Part shown: positions 1-9,300 of the stretch, in pieces
How positions within the stretch are numbered: position 1 is the stretch's first letter
How the letters are laid out: every line of letters starts with the position of its first letter
Source of the DNA: Longimicrobiales bacterium
GTDB lineage: Bacteria; Gemmatimonadota; Gemmatimonadetes; Longimicrobiales; Gaopeijiaceae
Reading direction: 5' to 3'
DNA length: 59,187 nucleotides
Assembly: GCA_028278645.1 (NCBI GenBank)
Contig: JANQDZ010000098.1
Span: 1 to 59,187, forward strand
Program-made: the position numbers and the translations under genes
Notes under the pieces: generated by a model
The model's input: only the letters and a program-made list of their open reading frames with translations
What the model was told of the DNA's origin: nothing
Database searches by the model: none

Positions 1-252
1 TACCACCGGCCCACTTCGGGGCCGATGGCTCCTTCACCCCCGGCCCAGAAAGGCTCCAAATCTAACCTATCGGGTGGACTCGCTTTGGGGGCAACCGCAG
101 GAAAGAGGAGTGTGAGACAGTAGGTGGTACCGTGAGTGGGGGCACCTCACTGAGTATCCGTCACACGTGCCTCGGGAGGCCGAGTGAGAATACCACCATG
201 CCGGAGTGTGCGGATTCAGGTTACTCCGATAGTGCGTCGGTCAGGAGGCACC

Positions 253-1512
253 GTGCCAACACTTACCAGGGCAGGTTCAGTCCTCCTCCTTTCTCTTCTT
301 ATCAAAGGCTGCTCACCGACGGAGAGGGGTGTTGGGACCATCTTTGTCGACTCCGCCGGAGTGACCTGGGCTACCGCCGAGGCTCCTGCTTGGAAACCGG
401 GTGAGGGTTGGCGGATTCCCGAAGAGCCCCATCTCCAAATCGGCGTCCTGGACGGGCCCGAGGAATACATTTTCTCGGACCTGGTTGGTGCAGTTCGTCT
501 AATCGATGGCCGGATTGTGGTAGCAGACCGGGGCTCAGCGGACCTCCGGTTCTACAGTCCCACGGGGGAGTTCTTATCCAGGACCGGAGGCGAGGGAGAG
601 GGTCCGGGGGAGTTTCGGAGCCTCGATTACATAGGGCTTTTGCCCGGAGATTCGCTTGTTGCCTTCGACGGACGATTGGGAAGGATCCAGGTATTCGACC
701 CCAGCGGAACCTTCCTCCGATCCCTGCGGGTGGAGTCTTCGTGGCCCCAGTTTATTCCAGAGATGATGATCGGTGTGTTGAACCATGATCGAGTCGTCAT
801 GGAGTTCGGAGGTTTCGCCACCGAAGTGCCCACAGGAATCGTCAGGTGGCCGCCGGAGATGGTGGTTTCCGTTGATATCAGAACTGGCACCGTGGACTCA
901 CTCTTGGTAGTGCCAGGGCGCGAGGCATCGGTTATCGACCGGGGCGGAGGAGGCTATTCGCAGGGAACGGTGGCTTTCGGCAAGGCAAATGAGTTCGCCT
1001 CTGGCTTCGGGCAGGTCGCGGTCATTAGCACAGAGGCTATTGCCGTCCACCTCTTCGGCGCTACCGGACGCCCCCGGAGAATCGTCAGGCGTCTCATGGT
1101 GGCGGAGGCCGTGACCCAGGAGCACGTGGACGATCTCGTTGAGGGCATCGTTGGGCTGGTATTTCCCCAGGATAGTGACCCGCCTACAGAGGACGTAGCC
1201 AGGTTACGGCAGATCTGGGAGGAAACCCCACGGGCGCCCACCCTGCCCCTGGTCCGCTCTGTGCACTTCGATGTCGAGGGCAATCTCTGGCTGGAGCAGT
1301 ATTTCCACATGGGTGCTCCACCAGCTCCTTTCCAAGTGTTCTCTTCGGAGGGGGTATGGCTTGGTCAGGTAACTCTCCCACCACGTCACCATCGAGGTGT
1401 TCATCCTCGCCGAGCCCCATCATTTCAGATCGGCGAGGACTTCATTCTCGGAGTATGGACCGACGAGATGGACGTTCAGTACGTCAGGATGTATGGGCTA
1501 GAGAAGGGCTAG
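253..1512 (+). CDS. 6-bladed beta-propeller lipoprotein
   Basis: Predicted secreted lipoprotein of about 419 residues with an NHL/6-bladed beta-propeller fold; the ligand is unknown. A hydrophobic segment (LLLSLLIKGC) ends in a lipobox cysteine. The body has propeller-type repeats (DGRIVVADRGSADLRFYSP, then GEGEGPGEF, then DGRLGRIQVFDPSGTF), and the C-terminus ends in the family signature GVWTDEMDVQYVRMY. I chose GTG 253 because AGGAGG lies at 243-248 and translation begins directly at the signal peptide. An ATG at 184 is in frame but has no comparable ribosome site and adds 23 non-signal residues. It converges with a paralogue ending at 1599. Upstream (1-252) I see no gene, only a GC hairpin near 7-24. 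Confidence 0.8.
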   Translation: MPTLTRAGSVLLLSLLIKGCSPTERGVGTIFVDSAGVTWATAEAPAWKPGEGWRIPEEPHLQIGVLDGPEEYIFSDLVGAVRLIDGRIVVADRGSADLRFYSPTGEFLSRTGGEGEGPGEFRSLDYIGLLPGDSLVAFDGRLGRIQVFDPSGTFLRSLRVESSWPQFIPEMMIGVLNHDRVVMEFGGFATEVPTGIVRWPPEMVVSVDIRTGTVDSLLVVPGREASVIDRGGGGYSQGTVAFGKANEFASGFGQVAVISTEAIAVHLFGATGRPRRIVRRLMVAEAVTQEHVDDLVEGIVGLVFPQDSDPPTEDVARLRQIWEETPRAPTLPLVRSVHFDVEGNLWLEQYFHMGAPPAPFQVFSSEGVWLGQVTLPPRHHRGVHPRRAPSFQIGEDFILGVWTDEMDVQYVRMYGLEKG

Positions 1513-1598
1513 GAGGTTGAAGGGCAAAAGGGAAAGGCTGTGGTGGACTTTCGGCCACCTATTGTGAGGAAGTGACAGAGGCTTGAGAGTCGCCTGGC

Positions 1599-2801
1599 TC
1601 ACCCACCCCGGTCCAACGGGTACATCCTCACGTGTTCGACATCGAACTCGTCGCGCCATACTCCCAGTAGCCAGTCAACACCGATTTCGAACGGCTTGAA
1701 CTTTTCCGGTGTCTGGATCGAGCCCATCCACTGGCCGTCCGGACTGAAGACCTCCCAGTTCCTTGGCTCAAAGTAATTTCGTAGTGACTGGGTCTCCCCA
1801 GCCCACAGAAAACCTTCAGCATCAACTAAAAAATCGGAGTAAGCTGGACGGGAATCCGGCACTGGGAGCTGGGCGACCAATTCCTTGCGGAACGCAGATG
1901 GATCGGGCCCGAGAAGGGATGCTTTTTCAGCTTCCACGGTAGGCGGATCGAGAGCGAGGTCATATCCAGGAACCCTCACGATCCGGAGGGGCCGACCACT
2001 CGAATCGAGGACCTGGTATTCCATTGCTTCGGAAGTACCGACCAAGACCGAGGACCCATAGACGGACATCGCGACCACCTTTCCGAAGAGCGGCCTAGCC
2101 GAACCCCGCCTATCGCCGGAAGAAAACATGAACTCCTCGAACCCTGGCCCACGCCAAATCGTATCTTCAACTGCCCCCTCTCGGGTTCTTCGGACGATCG
2201 AGGCCGGTGCGCGGATGAGCTGGCTGGCGCCCTCATACTCAATGACGGAGGCGAACACCTCCAGATCGATGAACTGCCCGCCTTCTAGCGCATAAGGCCA
2301 GTTGGCCCGATCACCAAGCCGGAGGGTGGTCACGAGGGACAAGTCCGGAGCCAGCAGGGTCATCTTCGTGGGCCAGGAAAAAACTCCAACCGTATCATTC
2401 CCAAGTCGAACCACCTTCATGATCTGGTGGTATTCACCCGGTCCTTCACCTTCTCTCCCTACCTGAGAGAGGGCTGTGCCCGTACGAGAGAAGGCTCTGA
2501 TCTGGCTGGATCCGGCGTCCGCCACAATGATGCGGCCGTCGGAGAGGATGGTGGCATCGGCCACCCTATAAAACTCGTGGCTCGGACCTGAGCCGGACTC
2601 AGCCAGGTCCACCAGCGGTTCGCTCCCGATACTCCAAAGCCGAGAAGCGTCGGTATCCCAGAGTGCAGCGGTGGAGGTGGAAATCAGTATCCCAGCGCTG
2701 TCCCGGACGGTGAAGGTGGTTTTGGGCATTTCGGACTCTTCGCATCCCGATGAGATAGCCAGCGGAAGAGCGAGGACGGGAACCAAGAGCCTTCGGTCCA
2801 T
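1599..2801 (-). CDS. 6-bladed beta-propeller lipoprotein (paralogue)
   Basis: Paralogue of the gene at 253-1512, about 400 residues. It has the same architecture: signal peptide with lipobox-like ISSGC near residue 20, propeller repeats including DGRIIVADAGSSQIRAFS and GREGEGPGEY, and the C-terminal signature GVWRDEFDVEHVRMYPLDR. ATG 2801 is preferred: it starts the signal peptide directly and follows a TGGAG at suitable distance. The open frame upstream to 3053 lacks signal-peptide logic. It faces the gene at 253 tail to tail and is divergent from the half-length paralogue at 3151, so this is a local gene family expansion. Function unknown; probably an envelope binding protein. Confidence 0.8.
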   Translation of the reverse strand: MDRRLLVPVLALPLAISSGCEESEMPKTTFTVRDSAGILISTSTAALWDTDASRLWSIGSEPLVDLAESGSGPSHEFYRVADATILSDGRIIVADAGSSQIRAFSRTGTALSQVGREGEGPGEYHQIMKVVRLGNDTVGVFSWPTKMTLLAPDLSLVTTLRLGDRANWPYALEGGQFIDLEVFASVIEYEGASQLIRAPASIVRRTREGAVEDTIWRGPGFEEFMFSSGDRRGSARPLFGKVVAMSVYGSSVLVGTSEAMEYQVLDSSGRPLRIVRVPGYDLALDPPTVEAEKASLLGPDPSAFRKELVAQLPVPDSRPAYSDFLVDAEGFLWAGETQSLRNYFEPRNWEVFSPDGQWMGSIQTPEKFKPFEIGVDWLLGVWRDEFDVEHVRMYPLDRGG

Positions 2802-3150
2802 GCGACGACTCCAGCGGAGAAGAAAAGGCCGCGGGGAACCTACGAATCCAGGGCTGCGCAGGCTACGGCGATCGGATGCTGGCGAACAGTGGGTCCCTCT
2901 TTTCATCGGCCCTTGTTTGGGTCCGCTGAGTCGGGGCCCACACATCACCACATATGTAGTACTATGGCAACGATCATCAACTTGGACCTGCGCAAGCGCA
3001 TGACGGTTGAGCCCGGCAGCATCCGACACGTTGGTGACGGGAGCGGTCCCCATAGACCCTGACGGTTTTTGCGCCGATCCCGATCAACTCCCACAATGCG
3101 GTCTTGGGACAACCGAACGGCCACGAGCCCGAACAGCCAATGGAGACCAG
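2802..3150. other. Divergent intergenic region between propeller genes
   Basis: A stretch of 349 bases between two outward-facing lipoprotein genes. It must carry both promoters, but I find no convincing -35/-10 pair. Near 2951-2967 there is a short near-palindrome centred on TAGTACTA that could be an operator. A 32-codon open frame (2964-3062) lies inside but has no ribosome site and no recognisable family. Confidence 0.4.
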
Positions 3151-3729
3151 ATGACCGATGATTCCTGGGCCCCGAGGCGGAACCAACCAAATCGACTGGG
3201 AGCCGGGGTCCTCTTCTTCGTAGTTGTCGCTGGGTGTCGCGGCCAAAACACGGAGGGTGCCCTTAGTACCGAGGCCCTGGTCTTAGCCGAAACCTTGTCA
3301 GTGGGAGTACTGGACGGTTCCGAAGAGTATGTCCTAGGGTCCGTTCGCGATGTCCGGGCGCTGCCAGACGGGTCTTTCCTGTGGGAAACGGTTGTGGCGA
3401 ACCTACAGCCGGAGAAATACACCGTGGAGGAGGGGAGACCCCCAGGTTTTCAGAACCCCACCGAAGGAGCACACGTCGCCGCGTCTGCGGTGAGGTTGAG
3501 TTCCGAGAGCATTCTCGTGCAATTCCGCTTTTGGGTGGGAGATCGGAGGAATCCAGACCTGCTCCGAATTGATTCGATTGAACTGGCCCTTGCCGACGGG
3601 CAGGAGCTTTCGAGACAGGACAACCTCCCTCGGATAACGGATATCTCCGACGGCGTATTTTTCAGCTATGAGAACGATCCATTTTCCAGGGTCAGGGTGC
3701 TTCGGCCCATCCAGCCCGCAGGCGACTAG
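3151..3729 (+). CDS. Half-length beta-propeller-like lipoprotein
   Basis: Protein of about 192 residues with a lipoprotein signal (FFVVVAGC near residue 28). Just after it, VGVLDGSEEYVLGSV matches the opening of the neighbouring 6-bladed propeller (IGVLDGPEEYIFSDL). The rest does not carry the GEGEGPGEF repeat; it ends in SYENDPFSRVRVLRP, a plausible analogue of the family's VRMY end. At under half the family length it cannot form a full six-bladed propeller, so it may be an internally deleted paralogue or a shorter independent domain. ATG 3151 is preferred over the upstream 3007 because TGGAG sits 5 bases before it and the signal peptide follows. Confidence 0.6.
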   Translation: MTDDSWAPRRNQPNRLGAGVLFFVVVAGCRGQNTEGALSTEALVLAETLSVGVLDGSEEYVLGSVRDVRALPDGSFLWETVVANLQPEKYTVEEGRPPGFQNPTEGAHVAASAVRLSSESILVQFRFWVGDRRNPDLLRIDSIELALADGQELSRQDNLPRITDISDGVFFSYENDPFSRVRVLRPIQPAGD

Positions 3730-3822
3730 GCCGGAGTGGGTGGTGGTCGACCATAGCAGTTCTTCTGTAGGATCGGCCTCCCCCCGCTCCCGGAGTGCGG
3801 CTTATCAGCGGAACCTCGTGCC

Positions 3823-3850
3823 AGGGGACCTGTAATAACACGAAGCCCCT
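3823..3850 (+). repeat. Hairpin displaying CCTGTAATAACACG
   Basis: AGGGG (3823-3827) pairs with CCCCT (3846-3850), placing the AT-rich 14-mer CCTGTAATAACACG (3829-3842) in the loop; CTTTTC follows. The identical 14-mer occurs at 45305-45318, again in a hairpin loop between genes. It could be a weak terminator for the gene ending at 3729 or a regulatory site for the GTG at 3887. Confidence 0.35.
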
Positions 3851-3886
3851 CTTTTCACACCGTTGGTCCTCAGCCTGGAGGAAAGC

Positions 3887-4591
3887 GTGGGAAAAAGGGC
3901 GTTCCGGGGGATTATCTTCGTAGCATTGGTATGTCTATCACCGTTTCCCCTCTCCGCTCAGATCATCACTGGGACCGTTAGGGACAGTCTCTCAAGAGAA
4001 AAAGTCCCCAATGCCCTCGTAGTTCTCCTCACACCTGATAGCACTCCCTTAACTCGGACAACCACGGACCGGAGTGGCACCTTCCGGCTTCCCGTTCCAT
4101 CTCCTGGGGGTTATCGGGTTTTTGTGTACGGGATGGGATATGCTGAGGAGGTCTCTCCCATCCTGACCGTCCTAGACAGGGAAGGAACCGAGATCACTCT
4201 TCTCCTGAGACCTGACCCGGTCGCGCTGGATTCCCTCGAAGTCGTCACCGAAGCGCGGACGAGGCAACTGGAACTCGCGGGGTTCTACAAACGGAAGGAC
4301 ATGGGGTTCGGGTACTTTATCGAGAGAGAAGAGATCGAACGGTCGTCATACATCCAGACTACCGACCTGCTGCTACCGCTCCCACGGCAAGGAGCACCCC
4401 GTCCTGGGTGCGCCGGAGGCAGGGCATTCGTCCTCGACGGGCATGTTGTGGACACCTCGCTCATCAACGTAGTGGTGCACCCGAGTTGGATTGAGGCTCT
4501 TGAGGTCTACCCGGGCCCAGCAGGAGTTCCGGCCCAGTATCGGATTCCAGGAAGGTCGTGTGGGGCCATCCTGATCTGGACGCGGCGGTAG
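3887..4591 (+). CDS. CarboxypepD_reg / TonB-plug protein without barrel
   Basis: Secreted protein of about 234 residues. A signal peptide ends at LSAQ, followed by a carboxypeptidase-regulatory-like (Ig-fold) domain (IITGTVRDSLSREKVPNALV) over roughly residues 27-110. A region resembling a TonB-receptor plug then ends in IEALEVYPGPAGVPAQY and GRSCGAILIWTRR. There is no 22-strand barrel, unlike SusC/TonB receptors. GTG 3887 is chosen because GGAGG lies 5 bases upstream; TTG 3863 is in frame but has no such site. The next gene (4595) is a paralogue starting 3 bases after the stop, so the pair is co-transcribed and likely a tandem duplication. The plug part is shorter than in its partner. Role unknown. 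Confidence 0.75.
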   Translation: MGKRAFRGIIFVALVCLSPFPLSAQIITGTVRDSLSREKVPNALVVLLTPDSTPLTRTTTDRSGTFRLPVPSPGGYRVFVYGMGYAEEVSPILTVLDREGTEITLLLRPDPVALDSLEVVTEARTRQLELAGFYKRKDMGFGYFIEREEIERSSYIQTTDLLLPLPRQGAPRPGCAGGRAFVLDGHVVDTSLINVVVHPSWIEALEVYPGPAGVPAQYRIPGRSCGAILIWTRR

Positions 4592-4594
4592 TCC

Positions 4595-5410
4595 ATGAAA
4601 TGGCGGGTGTATCTCGGTGTGGTTTCTTCCTGCTTTGGTTTTGCCGGCTTCCCCGATTGTACAGCTTCCCAGCAGATCAACGGAACGGTTTTTGAGGACC
4701 CCTCGGGCAACCCTATCAGCGGAGTGGAGGTCATCCTTCTAGACGCCGCGGGGAGAGAACAGACTGAGACTTTGAGTAATGATCTCGGCCGGTTCGAGGT
4801 AAGTCTCCCCGATCCAGGTGGGTACTACCTGCTTGTGAGGCGCATTGGCTATTCGACCGTGAAAAGCGATCTCTTCCTCGTCGGTCCGAGCGACGCTCCC
4901 ACCGTGGAAATCTTCCTCACCATTAACCCGATCGCCATGGATTCTCTTGAAGTGGTGGGCGAAGCCAGGGTTCCTCACCTAGAGATAGCGGGATTTTACA
5001 CCCGCCAGGAAAGAGGTCTCGGTCACTTCCTCCTTCGGGAGGAGATTGAGATGCGGTCGCCTCAAAGGGTGACGGATGTCCTCTACGGGCTACCCGGTGT
5101 TCGAGTCAGCACCGTCAATTCCCTAGCGGGGGAGTATGATGTCATAATGAGTGGGGGTTCAACGATGTTCTTTGGTGGCACCTGTTATCCCAGTATCTCC
5201 GTGGATGGTATGGTGGTCCGGCGCGGCGGGGGTCACGTTCGGAGGGGGAAGGACGCGACCAAACCGGCGCAGTTGGGCACCTGGAACGAGCTTGTCCATC
5301 CTGCCGAGATTGAGGCAATAGAAGTCTACCCGGGGGCAGCCGGGTTGCCTGTCCAGGTGGCAGGGACGGTAAGCCCCTGCGGGGCAATCTTAATATGGAC
5401 CCGTCGGTAG
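4595..5410 (+). CDS. CarboxypepD_reg / TonB-plug protein without barrel (tandem copy)
   Basis: Paralogue of the preceding gene, about 271 residues. It has a signal peptide, an Ig-like CarboxypepD_reg domain (INGTVFEDPSGNPISGVEV), the shared linker MDSLEVVGEARVPHLEIAGF, and a fuller plug-like segment (VTDVLYGLPGVRVSTV, then CYPSISVDGMVV, then IEAIEVYPGAAGLPVQ). It ends in the same CGAILIWTRR. It lacks any barrel. Spacing of 3 bases after its partner implies one operon. It converges with the dioxygenase-like gene ending at 5494. The SLEVVGEAR stretch resembles the link between peptidase-regulatory and plug domains in true TonB receptors; function is unproven. Confidence 0.75.
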   Translation: MKWRVYLGVVSSCFGFAGFPDCTASQQINGTVFEDPSGNPISGVEVILLDAAGREQTETLSNDLGRFEVSLPDPGGYYLLVRRIGYSTVKSDLFLVGPSDAPTVEIFLTINPIAMDSLEVVGEARVPHLEIAGFYTRQERGLGHFLLREEIEMRSPQRVTDVLYGLPGVRVSTVNSLAGEYDVIMSGGSTMFFGGTCYPSISVDGMVVRRGGGHVRRGKDATKPAQLGTWNELVHPAEIEAIEVYPGAAGLPVQVAGTVSPCGAILIWTRR

Positions 5411-5493
5411 TCCCGCTGGGCTTTGCTGGAGCGGGCGCAGGCCCATTCAGTAAGGCCCACTCGGGCATCCGGGTTCGGAAACCGGATTGGAAT

Positions 5494-6171
5494 TCAGCGC
5501 CTTCGGTATCCGGGGATCCCTCGGCCCAGGTGGATGTCCCGTGTTACGATCCAGACGCCCTCCTCGTTCCGCCGCGGTGTGACTAGACCATTTCCCCCAC
5601 GCCCATGGATGGCCTGCTCTCTGTCTTCGGCGGTCAGGAGCGGATCGTCGGTGAACTCAACCGAGGATATGTAGTAGGTGCAACATCCCTCTTCAATGAC
5701 GTGCATGTGGACGTGTTCTGGATTTTCCCGGTTGGGATAGCTACCTGGACGGATGGTTTGGAACTCGTAGCCTCCTTCTTCGTCGGTTCGGGCCCATGCT
5801 CTGAGACGGCCATGGCGGAAAGCTTCCGTGCCCCTTGACCCTTCAGCGATGGGATAGACACCGTCGGCGTTCGTTTGATATGCATAGACTATGACCCCGG
5901 GAGCCGCCCGACCTTCAGGATCGAAAACAGTTCCCCTGATCACCATTGGCTGGCCGGGCTCACCTTCTGGGGCGACCCTGGCGGTTGCCGCGAAGGTTGT
6001 TGGCAACCCGACAAACACACCTTCACAGCCCTCACAAGGCCCACCGATTACAGGCTCTCGTTCTACCGTTTGCGATCCCGCTTGACCGCAGGCGAGGAGC
6101 ACGGAAATCAGGAGGACAGAAGGAAAGATCATCGATCCTCGGCTGATTCCTCCCTGGGTATTTTTCACCAT
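5494..6171 (-). CDS. Secreted intradiol ring-cleavage dioxygenase-like lipoprotein
   Basis: About 225 residues, related to the protocatechuate/catechol intradiol dioxygenase catalytic fold. The segment VIVYAYQTNADGVYP corresponds to the family region carrying the first iron-ligand tyrosine. RPGSYPNRENPEHVHMHV corresponds to the region with the second tyrosine and two histidines that bind Fe(III). The N-terminus has a lipoprotein signal (VLLISVLLACGQ), so the protein acts outside the cytoplasm, unlike classic cytoplasmic catabolic enzymes. ATG 6171 is fixed by AGGAGG 6 bases upstream; the longer frame to 6348 is rejected. No aromatic catabolic genes are nearby, so the substrate is unknown. Confidence 0.75.
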   Translation of the reverse strand: MVKNTQGGISRGSMIFPSVLLISVLLACGQAGSQTVEREPVIGGPCEGCEGVFVGLPTTFAATARVAPEGEPGQPMVIRGTVFDPEGRAAPGVIVYAYQTNADGVYPIAEGSRGTEAFRHGRLRAWARTDEEGGYEFQTIRPGSYPNRENPEHVHMHVIEEGCCTYYISSVEFTDDPLLTAEDREQAIHGRGGNGLVTPRRNEEGVWIVTRDIHLGRGIPGYRRR

Positions 6172-6294
6172 GACGTTCCTCCTCGCTTGTAGAGCGCCGG
6201 CCCTGGGGTAGCACTGTTGGTCCAGAAGCCTGCGAGGGAATACCCTTAAGCCGTGAGGAAGGTCATTGTTCGAGGGGAGAATGCGAGGCCCCGC

Positions 6295-6317
6295 CCAACG
6301 GTGGGCTGGTCCGTTGG
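6295..6317. other. Inverted repeat in divergent promoter region
   Basis: CCAACGG (6295-6301) and CCGTTGG (6311-6317) form a perfect 7-bp inverted repeat with a 9-base spacer. It lies between the divergent dioxygenase-like gene and the BNR protein. It could be an operator or an RNA hairpin in the BNR gene leader. Confidence 0.35.
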
Positions 6318-6374
6318 AGCCGCCCATCGTAATCTCCCGGAACTCCACAACCTATCAAGCCGCGAGATTTGGTC

Positions 6375-9300
6375 ATGAAAAAGCCAGCCATGCTTGTTTC
6401 GATTCTCTCCCTCTTGCTGATTTCCGGCACGGCCTCGGCGCAGCAGACGTCCTTGAACGAGGCGGACCTCTCCGGCCTCTCCCTCCGAGAAATCGGTCCG
6501 GCACTGAACAGTGGCAGAATCGCCGATATCGATATCCACCCCAAGGACCCGAGCGTCATGTACGTGGCGGTGGGCTCCGGTGGGGTGTGGAAGACGACGA
6601 ATGCCGGGACCACGTGGGAGCCCGTCTTTGATGGGGAGTCGTCGTACAGTATCGGATCCGTGGCCATCGATCCGAGCGCCCCGGACGTCATTTGGGTCGG
6701 CACCGGCGAGGACGTGGGCGGCCGGCACGTCGGATACGGTGACGGGATCTATAAGAGTACCGACGGGGGCCAGACGTGGGAGAACATGGGTTTGGACGGC
6801 ACGGAGCACCTGTCCACCATCATCGTGCATCCAGAGGATTCGGACGTGGTCTGGGTGGCGGCCCAGGGCCCGCTTTGGAATTCCGGTGACGAGCGGGGTC
6901 TCTACAAGACTATGGACGGCGGAGAGACCTGGCTGAAGGTCCTGGGCAACGATGAGTGGACCGGCGTCACGGACGTCGTCATGGATCCCCGCAACCCGGA
7001 CCGGCTCTATGCCGCCACCTGGGATCGGCATCGAACGGTGGCGGCATACATGGGGGGCGGTCCCGGTTCCGGCGTATGGAAGACCGAGGATGGAGGGGAG
7101 ACGTGGAAGCAGCTCCGGACCGGCTTGCCCGGCGGGCCGCTGGGCAAGATCGGGCTGGCAATCTCACCACAGAAGCCCGACATCGTCTACGCGGCCATCG
7201 AGACGATCCGCGCCGAGGGCGGCGTATGGATGTCCGAGGACCGGGGCGAGTCGTGGCGGCAGATGTCCGATGCCGTGTCAAGCGCCACGGGTCCCCACTA
7301 TTACCAGGAGCTGTTCGCCTCGCCGCACAAGTTTGGCCGGCTCTTCCTGGTGAGTGCCACCACCCTCGTCAGTGACGACCATTTCGCTACGTATTACGGG
7401 CTCAACAACGAGGACAAGCACGGCGACGATCACGCCATCGCATTCCGTAAAGGTGATCCTGACTACATTCTCTTCGGGTCCGACGGCGGATTGTACGAAA
7501 GCTACGACGACATGGAGACCTGGCGGTACATGGCCAACCTCCCAGTGATGCAGTACTACAAGATCGCCGTGGATGACTCCGGGCCGTTCTACAAGGTTTA
7601 CGGTGGCACCCAGGACAACGGGTCCAACGGTGGGCCCATTCGGACCCCAAACGTCCATGGAATTCGCAACGCGGATTGGTTCACGACTCTGGGGGCCGAC
7701 GGGCAGGACCAGGCCGTGGAGCCGGGCAACCCGAACATCCACTACGGCGAGTTCCAGCAAGGCGTGATGTGGCGGACCGACCGGACTACGGGGGAGGCAG
7801 TGTTCATCCAACCCCAGGCCCGGGAGGGCGAGCCCTTCGAGCGGTTCAACTGGGACACCCCAATCGAGGTGAGCTTCCATCAGCCCACGCGGATCTTCAC
7901 CGGATCGTACCGGTTGTGGCGGAGCGACGATCGGGGCGACAGCTGGACGCCCATCTCCGGCGACCTGACACGGAGCCAGGAGCGAGTCGAACTCCCCATC
8001 ATGGGGCGCGTCCAGAGCTGGGATGCCGCCTGGGACGTGGGCGCCATGTCCAACTACAACACCGTCACTTCCATCGGCGAGAGCCCGCTTGACGAGAGCC
8101 TGATCTACGCGGGGACCGATGATGGCTTAATCTGGGTGACGGAGGACGGGGGCGGAGACTGGCGCCGGATCGAGGTCGGGGCCATGGCGAATGTGCCCGA
8201 TATGGCCTTTGTGAACGACGTGAAAGCCAGTCACCACGATCCGAACACGGTTTTTGTGGCTTTGGACAACCACAAATCCGGTGACTTCTCACCCTATCTC
8301 GTGAAGAGCGCGGACAAGGGTCAGACGTGGACGTCCATCGCCGGCAACCTCCCGGACCGGCATTTGGTCTGGCGGGTGGTCCAGGACCACGTGGACCCGG
8401 ACCTCCTCTTTGCAGCCACGGAGTTCGGCGTGTTCTTCACCGTGGACGGAGGCGAGGTGTGGACCGAGCTCCCCGGCGCGCCCACGATCTCTTTCCGGGA
8501 CATCGTGATCCATCGGGACCAAGAGGACCTGGTTGCCGCATCGTTCGGGCGCGGCATCTTCGTCCTGGACGACTACACCCCGTTGCGTGAAGGGGCAAAT
8601 GGACTGAACGGCGAGGCCATGCTCTTCGATACGCGAAGAGCGCTTTGGTACCAGCCGAAGGTGCTCCAGCACTCGCAGGGCGCGGACCAGTGGACCGCCG
8701 AGAACCCGCCTTTTGGTGCAGTCTTCACCTACTGGCTCCGGGACTCCTTTAAATCCCTTGAAGACGAGCGGAAGGCAGAGGAGAAAGAGATCCCGGCGGA
8801 CCAGGACATACCCTTCCCGGGGTGGGATGCTCTAGAGGCCGAAATGCGGGAACAGGGTCCAGCGGTCCAGGTGGTGATCCGGGACCGGAACGGCACGGTG
8901 GTCAACCGGGTGGACGGTCCCGTGTCCGCGGGGGTCCACAGGATCGCTTGGGATTTCCAGTATTCATCGGACGCCCGGATCGGTCTGGGCACCACCGATG
9001 AATTCAGCGGCGGGGTCCTGGCGCTGCCGGACACCTACACGGCCACCCTCATAAAGGTCGACGAGGGGGAGGTGACCGAGTTGGCCGGTCCGGTAGAGTT
9101 CCAGGTGGAGCCAGCCTTTGAGGGTGCCCTGCCCAGGGTCCCACCCAATGTCGTGGCTGCCTTCCGAGAGGAGGTCCAGGCATTGGCCGACGACCTCACG
9201 GAGGCTTCGGATCTCCTTCAGGAGCAGATCCGGAAGGTGGAGGCCATGCAGACGGCGCTGAGTCGGGCCGATTCCGTGGCTCCGGAATTGACCCGTCGGG

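Noticed and set aside
132-404. Open frame overlapping the first lipoprotein gene
   Set aside because: Different frame from a clear lipoprotein with its own ribosome site; composition of an out-of-frame shadow.
2964-3062. 32-codon open frame beginning MATIINLDLRKR between divergent propeller genes
   Set aside because: No ribosome binding site, no recognised family, and very short; probably chance or an old remnant.
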